A DNA stretch of 5,655 nucleotides from Planctomycetota bacterium. GTDB lineage: Bacteria; Planctomycetota; Phycisphaerae; UBA1845. Positions 1 through 5,655 of the stretch are shown piece after piece. The stretch is from contig JADFMZ010000225.1 in assembly GCA_022563615.1 (NCBI GenBank), positions 1 to 5,655 of the forward strand. Reading direction: 5' to 3'. The notes under the pieces are model-generated. The model had not been told where the DNA came from. It ran no database searches and saw nothing but the letters and a program-made list of their open reading frames with translations. Each line of letters begins with the position of its first letter. The stretch's first letter is position 1. Made by a program: the position numbers and the translations under genes.

Positions 1-127
1 CACGACAACGCGGGTTAAGCTTGGGGCGTCGCGCTACATCGTTTATTGGGCCTTTCTTCCCAGGTGGACGGAGGGTTTAGCTAGGCACATCGACAAGTTA
101 GGGCTAACCCGCGTTGTCGTGTTAGGT
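1..127 (+). repeat. attC-like imperfect palindrome (possible integron recombination site, left edge cut off)
   Basis: CACGACAACGCGGGTTA (1-17) is perfectly complementary to 105-121. The pairing continues inward to GC (19-20 with 103-104) if one A at 17/18 is left unpaired. Immediately outside the right arm is GTTAGGT (121-127), matching the integron core-site consensus GTTRRRY. The inner boxes are GTTAAGC (14-20, a consensus match) and GGCTAAC (102-108, one mismatch to RYYYAAC). A single extra base in the left inner box, paired outer and inner boxes and a total length near 130 are known attC traits. Against this, the spacers between inner and outer boxes are 12 nt and fully paired, whereas classical sites have about 5-6 nt and an unpaired central spacer. 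The left outer box lies before the window. The loop holds a second copy-like motif, GGGTTTAGC (73-81), and only a weak TGGG/CCCA hairpin (47-62). It could instead be the terminal repeats of a small non-autonomous element. Confidence 0.45.
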
Positions 128-236
128 GTCACGAACCGCTTGGCCACTTCTTTGGCTGGCCCTCCTCACTCAGATTCAGGCCGTTTCGACCCGATAACCA
201 TGAACGGTCCAAAGCAATGGAACGGGATGGCAACAG

Positions 237-1238
237 GTGAAAAACACGGACAATACGCCGGCGTCACGCGAGTCTACGGTTGACCGGCGACGGTTTCTAG
301 GCATCACCGCTTCGCTCGCGGGAGGGGCGATCCTGCCCCGGGCGGTTGTCCGAGCCGCCCAGCGGGTCGAGAGCGGATCGCCCGGGTCGGCGACTTCTGC
401 GGTGGTTGAGGTCCAATCGGACAAAGTCGTGGTTGGACCAACTGTCCATCCTGCTCTTCCAGGCGAAATGCTGGGAAAGGCCCTGAGGGCTTTGACGGGG
501 GCCCAGAGCGAATCGGATGCCTGGCATCATATTCTCAGGGCGGGCGAAATGGTCGCACTGAAATTCAACCGCTCGGCGCAACAAGTGATCGGGACCAGCA
601 GCGCCATGGCGAAGGCCGTCGTGACCTCTCTGGTTGAGGCTGGCTGGCGGTCGGACCGGATTGTCTGCATTGAGGCGCCCGAAGGCGTGGCCCGGCGTCT
701 GGGCACAACGGAACCCATCGCGGGCTACCAACACACGATCAGCGACTTCGGAAGCGGTTCCGACCAGTTTGCAGCCGTGTTGAACCAGGTCACGGCGCTC
801 ATCAGCATCCCCTATCTCAAGACGCATCGCATGGCTGGGTTAACCTGTACAATGAAAAATCTCTCCCACGGCCTGGTTAAGCACCCGGCCCGATTCCATC
901 GCGACGGGTGTGCCCCCTTTATCGCAGACATCGTGGCCCATCCGCAGATCCGCGATAAATTGCGTCTATGCCTGGTGGACGCCCTCCGAGTGGTGTATGC
1001 GGACGGACCGGAAGCCACGGCCGAAACGATCAGCGACGAGGGGGTTCTGCTGGTGTCGCAAGATCCGGTGGCCATCGATACCGTCGGACTGGGCCTCGTC
1101 AATGACATCAGGAAACGAAAGCAGCTAGCCCCGGTTCAGCTTCCAGGTGGAAAACTGAACTACTTGACGCTGGGGGCCCGGCGAGGGTTGGGCGTTTCGA
1201 CGCCCTACAACATCGATCTGGTTCGAGTCGCCGGCTGA
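237..1238 (+). CDS. Tat-exported DUF362 domain protein
   Basis: This is a 333-residue protein of unknown biochemical function in the DUF362 family. The N-terminus carries a twin-arginine export signal, DRRRFLG at residues 16-22, followed by a hydrophobic, Ala/Gly-rich stretch to about residue 40, so the folded protein is probably exported across the inner membrane. The DUF362 signatures are visible in order: ALKFNR (107-112); YLKTHRMAGLTCTMKNLSHG (193-212), matching the family's K-T-H...KN-L-x-G core; LVDALRVVYADGPE (246-259); and LLVSQDPVAIDTVGLG (271-286). No ferredoxin-type Cys cluster follows, unlike some family members; the four Cys (144, 204, 225, 245) are scattered. The GTG start is chosen because it is the only start giving a complete Tat n-region; the Shine-Dalgarno is weak (GGGA, 224-227). 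No partner gene is co-directional. Attachment-site-like repeats lie on both sides, so the gene may be cassette cargo. The family assignment is firm; the function is unknown. Confidence 0.9.
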   Translation: MKNTDNTPASRESTVDRRRFLGITASLAGGAILPRAVVRAAQRVESGSPGSATSAVVEVQSDKVVVGPTVHPALPGEMLGKALRALTGAQSESDAWHHILRAGEMVALKFNRSAQQVIGTSSAMAKAVVTSLVEAGWRSDRIVCIEAPEGVARRLGTTEPIAGYQHTISDFGSGSDQFAAVLNQVTALISIPYLKTHRMAGLTCTMKNLSHGLVKHPARFHRDGCAPFIADIVAHPQIRDKLRLCLVDALRVVYADGPEATAETISDEGVLLVSQDPVAIDTVGLGLVNDIRKRKQLAPVQLPGGKLNYLTLGARRGLGVSTPYNIDLVRVAG

Positions 1239-1370
1239 CACACCGCGCATGATTGCGCATCACCTTGGAATTGCGGGCGAGAGGTGCGCCAAGATACCGC
1301 TCCGGCACTCCAAAGGGAAAGGGCCTGTATCGTGTCAAGATCGTTTCAACCGCACATGCGCGTGTTAGGT
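1233..1370 (+). repeat. Degenerate attC-like inverted repeat after the DUF362 stop codon
   Basis: The right end, CGTGTTAGGT (1361-1370), is identical to 118-127 at the right end of the first palindrome. Reading inward, GCGCATG (1245-1251) pairs with CATGCGC (1355-1361), and further in TGCG (1254-1257) pairs with CGCA (1351-1354); short bulges separate the blocks. The outer left box would be GGCTGAC (1233-1239), two mismatches from RYYYAAC, and it contains the DUF362 stop codon TGA (1236-1238). The inner right box TTTCAAC (1344-1350) is one mismatch from RYYYAAC and lies 13 nt from GTTAGGT, close to the 12-nt spacing at 102-121. The left inner box is not recognisable. A small competing hairpin, GCGCA-TGAT-TGCGC (1245-1258), lies in the left arm. 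The alternative is that this is simply a structured terminator region between two convergent genes. It has no T-tract. Confidence 0.3.
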
Positions 1371-3029
1371 CTTCGGTATGCACTTGCAGCTTGTCATCGT
1401 CGATTCGTCAGCGTCCTTCCACCATAGCTCAAACTGCTGTCGCCCCTTCAGGGCTTCAGCTGCTTTTCCTTGGCCTTCGAGCGATCTCATCAGCCCATAC
1501 AGTGACCATCCGTTGTTCTTCCATTTCGCAAGGTCTTCGCGGTAAACGCGTTCCGCATCGGCGTAGCGACCCTCGATCAGGTACACCGCGCCCAGCGTGT
1601 GGCGCACAGGAAGCATCCACCTCGGCGGTTGGCTGTAAGAGAGGCTGTCTTCGAGTTCCGCACTCCGCGTCAGGTTCTCAATGGCAAGGGCCATGTTGCC
1701 TCGGTGCAACGCGATCTCACCGGCGATAAAGGACTCGGCTACGTTTAGACTTGCGTGCGCCAGGTCGCGCTTCCACTTTGCGTCCTCGGGGACGCGGCTC
1801 TTCGCACGACGGAACGCTTTGAACTCGCGGTCGGCATTAGCGAAGTCCTTCAACGCTGCGTATGCGACCGCTCGACTAGCTCGCCATGTCGCTGTCGTAA
1901 TGAGCAAGTGGGGAGGGGGTGAAGGCTGCTTGAGAATTTCTTCCCACCGACCGAAACGCTTCAGAACGTCGTACTTTGCACTCATCCACGGATCAATGGA
2001 TTTCACTACCAATGGCGATAGACTCTCGGGCAGGTTGTCCCACATGGACTGCGCTGCTGCGAGCGCTTCCCGCTCGCGCCCGACCATCATCGCCGAAAAC
2101 GCCAGCATATGGGCGTCGTGTGCCATGTACCTGTGCTGAATGCCCAGTCCTGCTGCTCGCTTACGATACTTCGCATCGGCGCGAACCGCGAGCGTGTTCT
2201 GGCGAATGGCCGTATCCCAGTGCCCGGTCATTGCGTAGATGTGTGTGGGCATGTGCAAAAGGTGTCCACTGCCTGGAACGAGTCCGCTCAGTCGGTCGGC
2301 TGCGGGGAGCGCGTTTTCCGGCCTCTTGCTCGCTTCGACGGCATGAATGTAATAGTGGTTGGCTCCTGGATTGTTCGGCGCCATTTCCATTACGCGATCA
2401 AGAACCGCGACGATTGTCGGCGTTTCCTCTCGCGGTTCCTTGTCGCTCGTATATAAGTCCCAGGGGTGCTTGATCATCATAGCCTCGGCGTAGAGCGTGC
2501 CTACGTCGCTGTCGCCCGGAAATTTCTTCCAAACGTGCCCCATTGCCTCGGCATAGCGCCCATTCAAGTCGTCGCGGTTTTCCGACCAAGTTTCTTCGTA
2601 ACGCGTGGCCATCGCCTCGATTAGCGCACGTTCAGTCGCGGTTGTGCTGTCGATATTCGCCAAAGCTTTCTGTAATGCACGGAAACAGATCGCGTTCTGC
2701 TCCTTCGTTACCTTTGGGTCGTTGTACTGTGGGCCGCGACAGAGCGCGATGCCCCACCATGCCATCGCACAACCCGGGTCAATCTGAGTTGCACGCTCGA
2801 AGGAGCGAAACGCTTCATCGTGATTGAACGCATAATTCCAGACAAGTCCTTGATCAAAAAACTTCTGCGCTTCGGGCGAGGTAGTCGTAATCGTACGGCG
2901 GTGCGTGCCCATCTTTGGGAAGAGCTGCGCACCATTGCTCGTGCGCGTCGGTCTAACTGCAATATGGCTGCAACCGGCCTCGGCGCATGCCGCCGTGAGC
3001 AACGCGATTGAGAGAAGGTACTTCTTCAC
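1365..3029 (-). CDS. Exported TPR-repeat protein with clustered histidines
   Basis: This is a 554-residue tetratricopeptide-repeat protein of a widespread but functionally uncharacterised family. The N-terminus (MKKYLLSIALLTAACAEAGC) is a Sec-type signal. It has an AEA signal-peptidase I site before residue 19 and imperfect lipobox-like contexts at Cys15 and Cys20, so it is periplasmic or lipid-anchored. The first TPR spans about residues 53-87 (FFDQGLVWNYAFNHDEAFRSF, then DP), followed by the family hallmark AMAWWGIAL (88-96). Further TPR-like helices lie near 262-285 and 385-405, and a C-terminal set at about 470-530 (LGAVYLIEGRYADAERVY). Histidines cluster in HYYIH (225-229), HLLHMPTH (256-263) and HRYMAHDAH (299-307). 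The GTG start is supported by a strong Shine-Dalgarno eight bases upstream. The stop codon lies inside the GTTAGGT box at 1364-1370. The gene is convergent with DUF362 and divergent from SMC, so it is probably monocistronic. Protein binding through the TPRs is inferred; no substrate can be named. Confidence 0.92.
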   Translation of the reverse strand: MKKYLLSIALLTAACAEAGCSHIAVRPTRTSNGAQLFPKMGTHRRTITTTSPEAQKFFDQGLVWNYAFNHDEAFRSFERATQIDPGCAMAWWGIALCRGPQYNDPKVTKEQNAICFRALQKALANIDSTTATERALIEAMATRYEETWSENRDDLNGRYAEAMGHVWKKFPGDSDVGTLYAEAMMIKHPWDLYTSDKEPREETPTIVAVLDRVMEMAPNNPGANHYYIHAVEASKRPENALPAADRLSGLVPGSGHLLHMPTHIYAMTGHWDTAIRQNTLAVRADAKYRKRAAGLGIQHRYMAHDAHMLAFSAMMVGREREALAAAQSMWDNLPESLSPLVVKSIDPWMSAKYDVLKRFGRWEEILKQPSPPPHLLITTATWRASRAVAYAALKDFANADREFKAFRRAKSRVPEDAKWKRDLAHASLNVAESFIAGEIALHRGNMALAIENLTRSAELEDSLSYSQPPRWMLPVRHTLGAVYLIEGRYADAERVYREDLAKWKNNGWSLYGLMRSLEGQGKAAEALKGRQQFELWWKDADESTMTSCKCIPKT

Positions 3030-3036
3030 GAGAGAG

Positions 3037-3044
3037 TCTCCTTT
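3037..3044 (-). promoter_or_regulatory. Shine-Dalgarno site of the TPR gene
   Basis: On the minus strand this reads AAAGGAGA, with GGAG ending eight bases before the GTG at 3029-3027. It is the strongest ribosome binding site in the window. It fixes the GTG start, which gives a complete Lys-Lys-hydrophobic signal sequence. Confidence 0.85.
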
Positions 3045-3321
3045 GATGGCCTCCGCAACCTACGCCGAGATTTCCCAGATGGCTCTTGCCCGAACGACCG
3101 TCCATGATACCGATTCAGCTTCGTCGAGTCCAGGCGTTTGTCTCGTTCGAAGCCGGACGCAAGGGTCATTCTGACCGTGTGCAGCCCCGATTCGACACTC
3201 CGACGGGCGGCATCCGACCGTTCCGGCGGCTGCCCAGCGTAGCCCAACCCTTGCCTCCCCTTTGTTCGAACCCAGATTGCAGCCGTGTTGCCGTTCGTCT
3301 GGTCGGAGCTGGCACGGCATC

Positions 3322-3343
3322 CGCCAAGCTCCGAAGCTTGGCG
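3322..3343. repeat. Perfect 9-bp hairpin (CGCCAAGCT / AGCTTGGCG)
   Basis: CGCCAAGCT (3322-3330) pairs base for base with AGCTTGGCG (3335-3343) around a four-base loop, CCGA. No T-tract follows on either strand, so it is not a classical intrinsic terminator. It could be an RNA hairpin in a leader, or a protein-binding palindrome in the shared upstream region of the TPR and SMC genes. The structure is certain; the role is unknown. Confidence 0.6.
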
Positions 3344-3401
3344 AGAATCGCTCGAAATAGATCCCTTGGGACCACTACCTCTGCCATCTGAAACGTGACA
3401 T

Positions 3402-3420
3402 ACCGGGCACGCCGCCCGGT
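3402..3420. repeat. Perfect 7-bp GC-rich hairpin (ACCGGGC / GCCCGGT)
   Basis: ACCGGGC (3402-3408) pairs with GCCCGGT (3414-3420) around a five-base loop, ACGCC. C-rich sequence follows on the plus strand and no T-run is present. In GC-rich genomes such stems sometimes end transcripts without a U-tract, but here there is no gene immediately upstream on the plus strand to terminate. Confidence 0.5.
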
Positions 3421-3457
3421 CCTCGCCCCGATCTTGATCAGTTTGTTTGTTCAGTTG

Positions 3458-3472
3458 CCTTGAGTTTCAAGG
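3458..3472. repeat. Perfect 6-bp palindrome CCTTGA-GTT-TCAAGG
   Basis: CCTTGA (3458-3463) and TCAAGG (3467-3472) are exact inverted copies separated by GTT. The palindrome lies at the end of the only AT-rich segment upstream of SMC and directly before the TTG that opens the orphan frame at 3473. Its size and spacing suit a dimeric regulator's operator, but nothing else supports that, and a 6-bp inverted repeat can arise by chance. Confidence 0.35.
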
Positions 3473-3778
3473 TTGGCGAAGCACAAGTCGTCTGTGGTGC
3501 GCGACGGGACGAGTTCGCCAATGTTGCCGGCGCCGACCCGCTTCGACGCTTTCAATCCGGTCGTGGTCAAGGCTTTGCAGGCGGCTGGTCGATGGGATAG
3601 GATACCGGCCGTCATGCTCGCATGGCACCGGGCAGAGCATCCCCTCAAGCGCCGCCATGGAGGTGCGGTCATACGGGGCACATGGAGGCGGCCTTACCGA
3701 TGTTTCTCAAACGAATCACACTTTGCGGTTTCAAGAGCTTTTGCGACCGGGTTGATTTCGAATTCGGCCCGGGCGTGA
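3473..3778 (+). CDS. Doubtful hypothetical ORF overlapping the SMC start
   Basis: This is a 101-codon frame from TTG 3473 to TGA 3778; in-frame GTG (3494) and ATG (3521) are alternative starts. I recognise no family. Up to about residue 62 it reads like real protein (MLPAPTRFDAFNPVVVKAL, then QAAGRWDRIPAVMLAWHRAEH), and by my hand count about three quarters of those codons end in G or C. After that the composition degrades, and the last 79 bases overlap the SMC coding sequence in another frame. No good ribosome binding site precedes the TTG. It may be a small real gene, a remnant of a gene whose end was lost, or chance. The composition argument is the only support. Confidence 0.25.
   Translation: MAKHKSSVVRDGTSSPMLPAPTRFDAFNPVVVKALQAAGRWDRIPAVMLAWHRAEHPLKRRHGGAVIRGTWRRPYRCFSNESHFAVSRAFATGLISNSARA
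3684..3688 (+). promoter_or_regulatory. Shine-Dalgarno site deciding the SMC start
   Basis: GGAGG lies eleven bases before ATG 3700. The in-frame ATG at 3682 overlaps this motif and has only a poorly spaced GGGG before it. ATG 3700 gives the usual SMC beginning (M-F-L-K-R-I), whereas 3682 would add six residues (MEAALP) not typical of the family. Confidence 0.7.
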
Positions 3779-5655
3779 CCTGCATCGTCGGCCCCAACGG
3801 CTGCGGGAAGAGCAACGTCGTGGACGCTTTGAAGTGGGTATTGGGCGAGCAGTCGGCCCGTTCGCTGAGAGGCCGGCAGATGACCGACATGATCTTCAGC
3901 GGCTCCGCCACGCGCGGCAGCAGCGGGGTGGCGCAGGTCGACCTGGTGTTTGACAACCGCGATCGCGCCTTGGGGCTGGATCTGGATGAAGTCGTCATCT
4001 CCCGCAAGCTGTACCGATCCGGGGAAAGCGAATACCTGCTCAACCGTGGCACGACGAGACTCAAAGACGTTCGCGAACTGTTCATGGACACCGGCGTTGG
4101 CGTGGACGCTTATAGCATCATCGAACAGGGCCGCGTCGATGTCCTTCTGCAAAGTAGCCCGATCGAGCGCCGGATTATCTTTGAAGAAGCCGCCGGGATC
4201 AGCAAGTACAAGGCCCGAAGACGCGAGGCCCAACGCAAGCTCGAGCGCACCGAGCAAAACCTGCTTCGCGTTGCCGACATCATCGAAGAGCTCGAAAAAC
4301 GCCTGCGCAGCGTGAAACTCCAGGCCGGCAAGGCCCGAAACTATCGAGAGTATGAATCCCGTTTGAAGGAACTGCGGGCTCGCTTCGCACTAGCTGAGTA
4401 TCACCGATTCTCCGAACGGATTGCGCAAGGGACTTCGGAGGTGGAAGCACGCGTCGACCGGGCCACCGCCCTGGCTGTGCAGATCAATCGGCAGGAAACC
4501 GATGAGATCCAGATTACGCTGGGGCTCGATCAACTGGCCGACGAAGTCAGCACGACCGAGGGCAGCCTCATCCGAACCAAATCCGGGCTGGCGGCTCAGC
4601 GCGAACGATGCGAGGCGGCGCGGAAACGCGCCCAGGAGCAGCAGGACTTGCTGGGGCGCACCGAGGAACGCACCTCGGGCGATCAGGATCGGCTCGAACA
4701 GGCGCGGCAGCAGTTGGAGCAAGTCGAAGCGACGGCTGCGGCGATGGTTGAGCAAACCGAGGCGCTCCACGCTCGCCGATCTGAAACCATCGAGCAGGAT
4801 CAGTCGCTGGCCCGCGAGTTCACGGAGGCACAAGCGGTACTCGAAGACACCAAAGCCGGCATCATTGACCTGCTTCGCAAGAGCGCCCAGGCGCACAACG
4901 AGATCACTCGACTCACCACCCACCGCGAATCGCTCGTCAGCCAAAAGGGTCGGCTTTCGCAACGTGAGGCGCAGTTGCAGTCAGAGCTTGAAACGGCTTT
5001 GGAGCAAAAAGCCCGGTTCGACCAGCGCGTCCACGAGGTGGAGTCGCTGATCGCGGAAGAAACGCGCAAACTCGAAGAGAAGCAGGCTGAGGCCTCTCGA
5101 GCCAGCGCCGTGCGTCAGGATCTTGTCGATCAAATCGCGCTGGCCAGAGAGCGCCACAGCGCGATGCACTCCCGGCAGGAGCTGCTCGATGATCTTCAGC
5201 GAAACATGGAGGGCGTAGGCGCCGGCGTTCGCAAAGTGCTCGATTGGAAGAAGCAGGAAGATGCGCCGTCCTGGCTGGACAGCGTAGCCGGCCTGGTGGC
5301 GGACCTCTTTGACGTCGAGGTTGACCATGCGAAAATTATCGAGGCCACCTTGGGTGGATACGATCAGTCGCTGGTGGTCACCGAGGGCGACGTCTTTTTG
5401 GCCCATCGGGATCAGTTGGGAGAGCTTCCCGGCCGGTTGACCGTTTTGTGTCTGGACCGCCTCCCCCCGGTCGTCAACGAGCGCGATTTCTCCGGGCAGG
5501 AGGGTTTCGTCGCCCGGGCGATCGACCTGATCCGTTATCCCCAAGCCTTTGAACGGCTCGCGCGTCACCTGTTTGCCAAGACAATCGTTGTGGAAACGCT
5601 GGATGTGGCGCTGGCGATGGCCCACCAGGACGTCGCCGGCCACCGCTTCGTGACC
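3700..5655 (+). CDS. smc: Chromosome segregation protein SMC, N-terminal half (runs off the window)
   Basis: SMC is the ATPase core of condensin; it dimerises through its hinge, works with ScpA and ScpB, and compacts and resolves replicated chromosomes on the nucleoid. 652 codons are visible of the roughly 1,150-1,200 usual for the family. Domains in order: the N-terminal head lobe with MFLKRITLCGFKSF (1-14); Walker A GPNGCGKSN (31-39); VDALKWVLGEQSARSLRG (41-58); a Q-loop region DAYSIIEQGRVD (136-147) with Gln143; and IFEEAAGISKYKARR (160-174) leading into the coiled coil. The coil runs to about residue 505, rich in Glu, Arg, Gln and Leu. The hinge begins near 525 with AGLVADLFDVE and ALGG-like TLGGYDQSLVV (550-560) and is cut by the window end. 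Walker B, the signature motif and the returning coil lie outside. No frameshift is seen. The start at 3700 is set by GGAGG and family alignment. The identity is certain; the planctomycete-like phrasing is my recollection. Confidence 0.97.
   Translation, partial: MFLKRITLCGFKSFCDRVDFEFGPGVTCIVGPNGCGKSNVVDALKWVLGEQSARSLRGRQMTDMIFSGSATRGSSGVAQVDLVFDNRDRALGLDLDEVVISRKLYRSGESEYLLNRGTTRLKDVRELFMDTGVGVDAYSIIEQGRVDVLLQSSPIERRIIFEEAAGISKYKARRREAQRKLERTEQNLLRVADIIEELEKRLRSVKLQAGKARNYREYESRLKELRARFALAEYHRFSERIAQGTSEVEARVDRATALAVQINRQETDEIQITLGLDQLADEVSTTEGSLIRTKSGLAAQRERCEAARKRAQEQQDLLGRTEERTSGDQDRLEQARQQLEQVEATAAAMVEQTEALHARRSETIEQDQSLAREFTEAQAVLEDTKAGIIDLLRKSAQAHNEITRLTTHRESLVSQKGRLSQREAQLQSELETALEQKARFDQRVHEVESLIAEETRKLEEKQAEASRASAVRQDLVDQIALARERHSAMHSRQELLDDLQRNMEGVGAGVRKVLDWKKQEDAPSWLDSVAGLVADLFDVEVDHAKIIEATLGGYDQSLVVTEGDVFLAHRDQLGELPGRLTVLCLDRLPPVVNERDFSGQEGFVARAIDLIRYPQAFERLARHLFAKTIVVETLDVALAMAHQDVAGHRFVT

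Larger units (their letters stand above)
3045..3472. other. Intergenic region between the divergent TPR and SMC genes, no supported gene
   Basis: About 430 bases without a convincing gene. Several overlapping frames on both strands stay open here. Their translations are rich in Arg, Pro, Cys and Ser, match no family I recognise, and lack good ribosome binding sites, as expected of GC-rich non-coding DNA. The stretch must hold the TPR promoter (minus strand) and probably the SMC promoter. The only AT-rich, promoter-like segment is about 3431-3470, but I see no clean -35/-10 pair. TTCGAA occurs at 3154-3159 and 3265-3270, in settings that recall a tRNA T-loop, but the flanking stems do not pair. 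Three short perfect hairpins at the right end are listed separately. Confidence 0.6.

Noticed and set aside
297..827. 176-codon minus-strand frame opposite the DUF362 gene
   Set aside because: It is a shadow frame of a confidently recognised gene and its translation has no recognisable domain.
1245..1258. GCGCA-TGAT-TGCGC as an intrinsic terminator of the DUF362 gene
   Set aside because: The stem is only 5 bp with no T-run after it, and its left arm also belongs to the larger inverted repeat at 1233-1370.
3242..3270. GCCCAAC followed by GTTCGAA as a third attC half-site downstream of the TPR gene
   Set aside because: GCCCAAC fits RYYYAAC, but GTTCGAA does not fit GTTRRRY without an inserted base. 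The spacing is 15 and no complementary left half exists, so it is probably chance.
3255..3285. T-loop-like GTTCGAAC suggesting a tRNA
   Set aside because: On neither strand do the five bases before and after the loop pair, and no anticodon or acceptor stem can be placed around it. The same holds for TTCGAA at 3154-3159.
3026..3391. Four overlapping open frames of 73-101 codons on both strands between the TPR gene and smc
   Set aside because: They overlap each other, match no family I know, are rich in Arg/Cys/Pro/Ser and lack ribosome binding sites. Open frames of this size are common in GC-rich non-coding DNA.
3669..5643. Long minus-strand frames opposite smc (for example 4390-4962 and 4981-5643)
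   Set aside because: The plus strand encodes unmistakable SMC motifs throughout; the minus frames are antisense shadows of GC-rich coding DNA.
1..5655. CRISPR array, toxin-antitoxin pair or defence operon
   Set aside because: There are no regularly spaced repeats, no paired small genes and no recognisable defence domains. The SMC protein has the standard housekeeping layout.

Overview
The window holds three well-supported genes in a GC-rich bacterial genome. The SMC protein at the right end has the wording DTGVGVDAYSIIEQGRVD / IFEEAAGISKYK, which to my recollection is closest to Planctomycetota-type SMC proteins. A Tat-exported DUF362 protein and an exported TPR protein also fit that group or a related soil or aquatic phylum. 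This placement is inference; no rRNA or other phylogenetic marker is present.

Layout. Positions 1-127 are an imperfect palindrome with a 17-bp perfect stem and a GTTAGGT box just outside its right arm, resembling an integron attC recombination site cut at its left edge. Next comes a DUF362-family gene (237-1238, +) with a twin-arginine signal. A second, more degraded inverted repeat (1233-1370) follows its stop codon and ends in the same ten bases, CGTGTTAGGT. The DUF362 gene therefore looks like the cargo of an integron-type cassette of about 1.24 kb (122-1364), although the site architecture is not canonical. A TPR-repeat gene (1365-3029, -) converges on it, and its stop codon lies inside the second GTTAGGT box.

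Positions 3030-3699 separate the divergent TPR and SMC genes. This stretch has no convincing gene. It contains three short perfect hairpins and one weak orphan reading frame (3473-3778) that runs into the SMC start. From 3700 to the window end is the N-terminal half of the chromosome segregation ATPase SMC: ATPase head, first coiled-coil arm and part of the hinge.

Nothing suggests that the three genes form one pathway. DUF362 and TPR are convergent, TPR and SMC are divergent, and SMC is a housekeeping gene. The most notable signal is the pair of attC-like structures bracketing the DUF362 gene.
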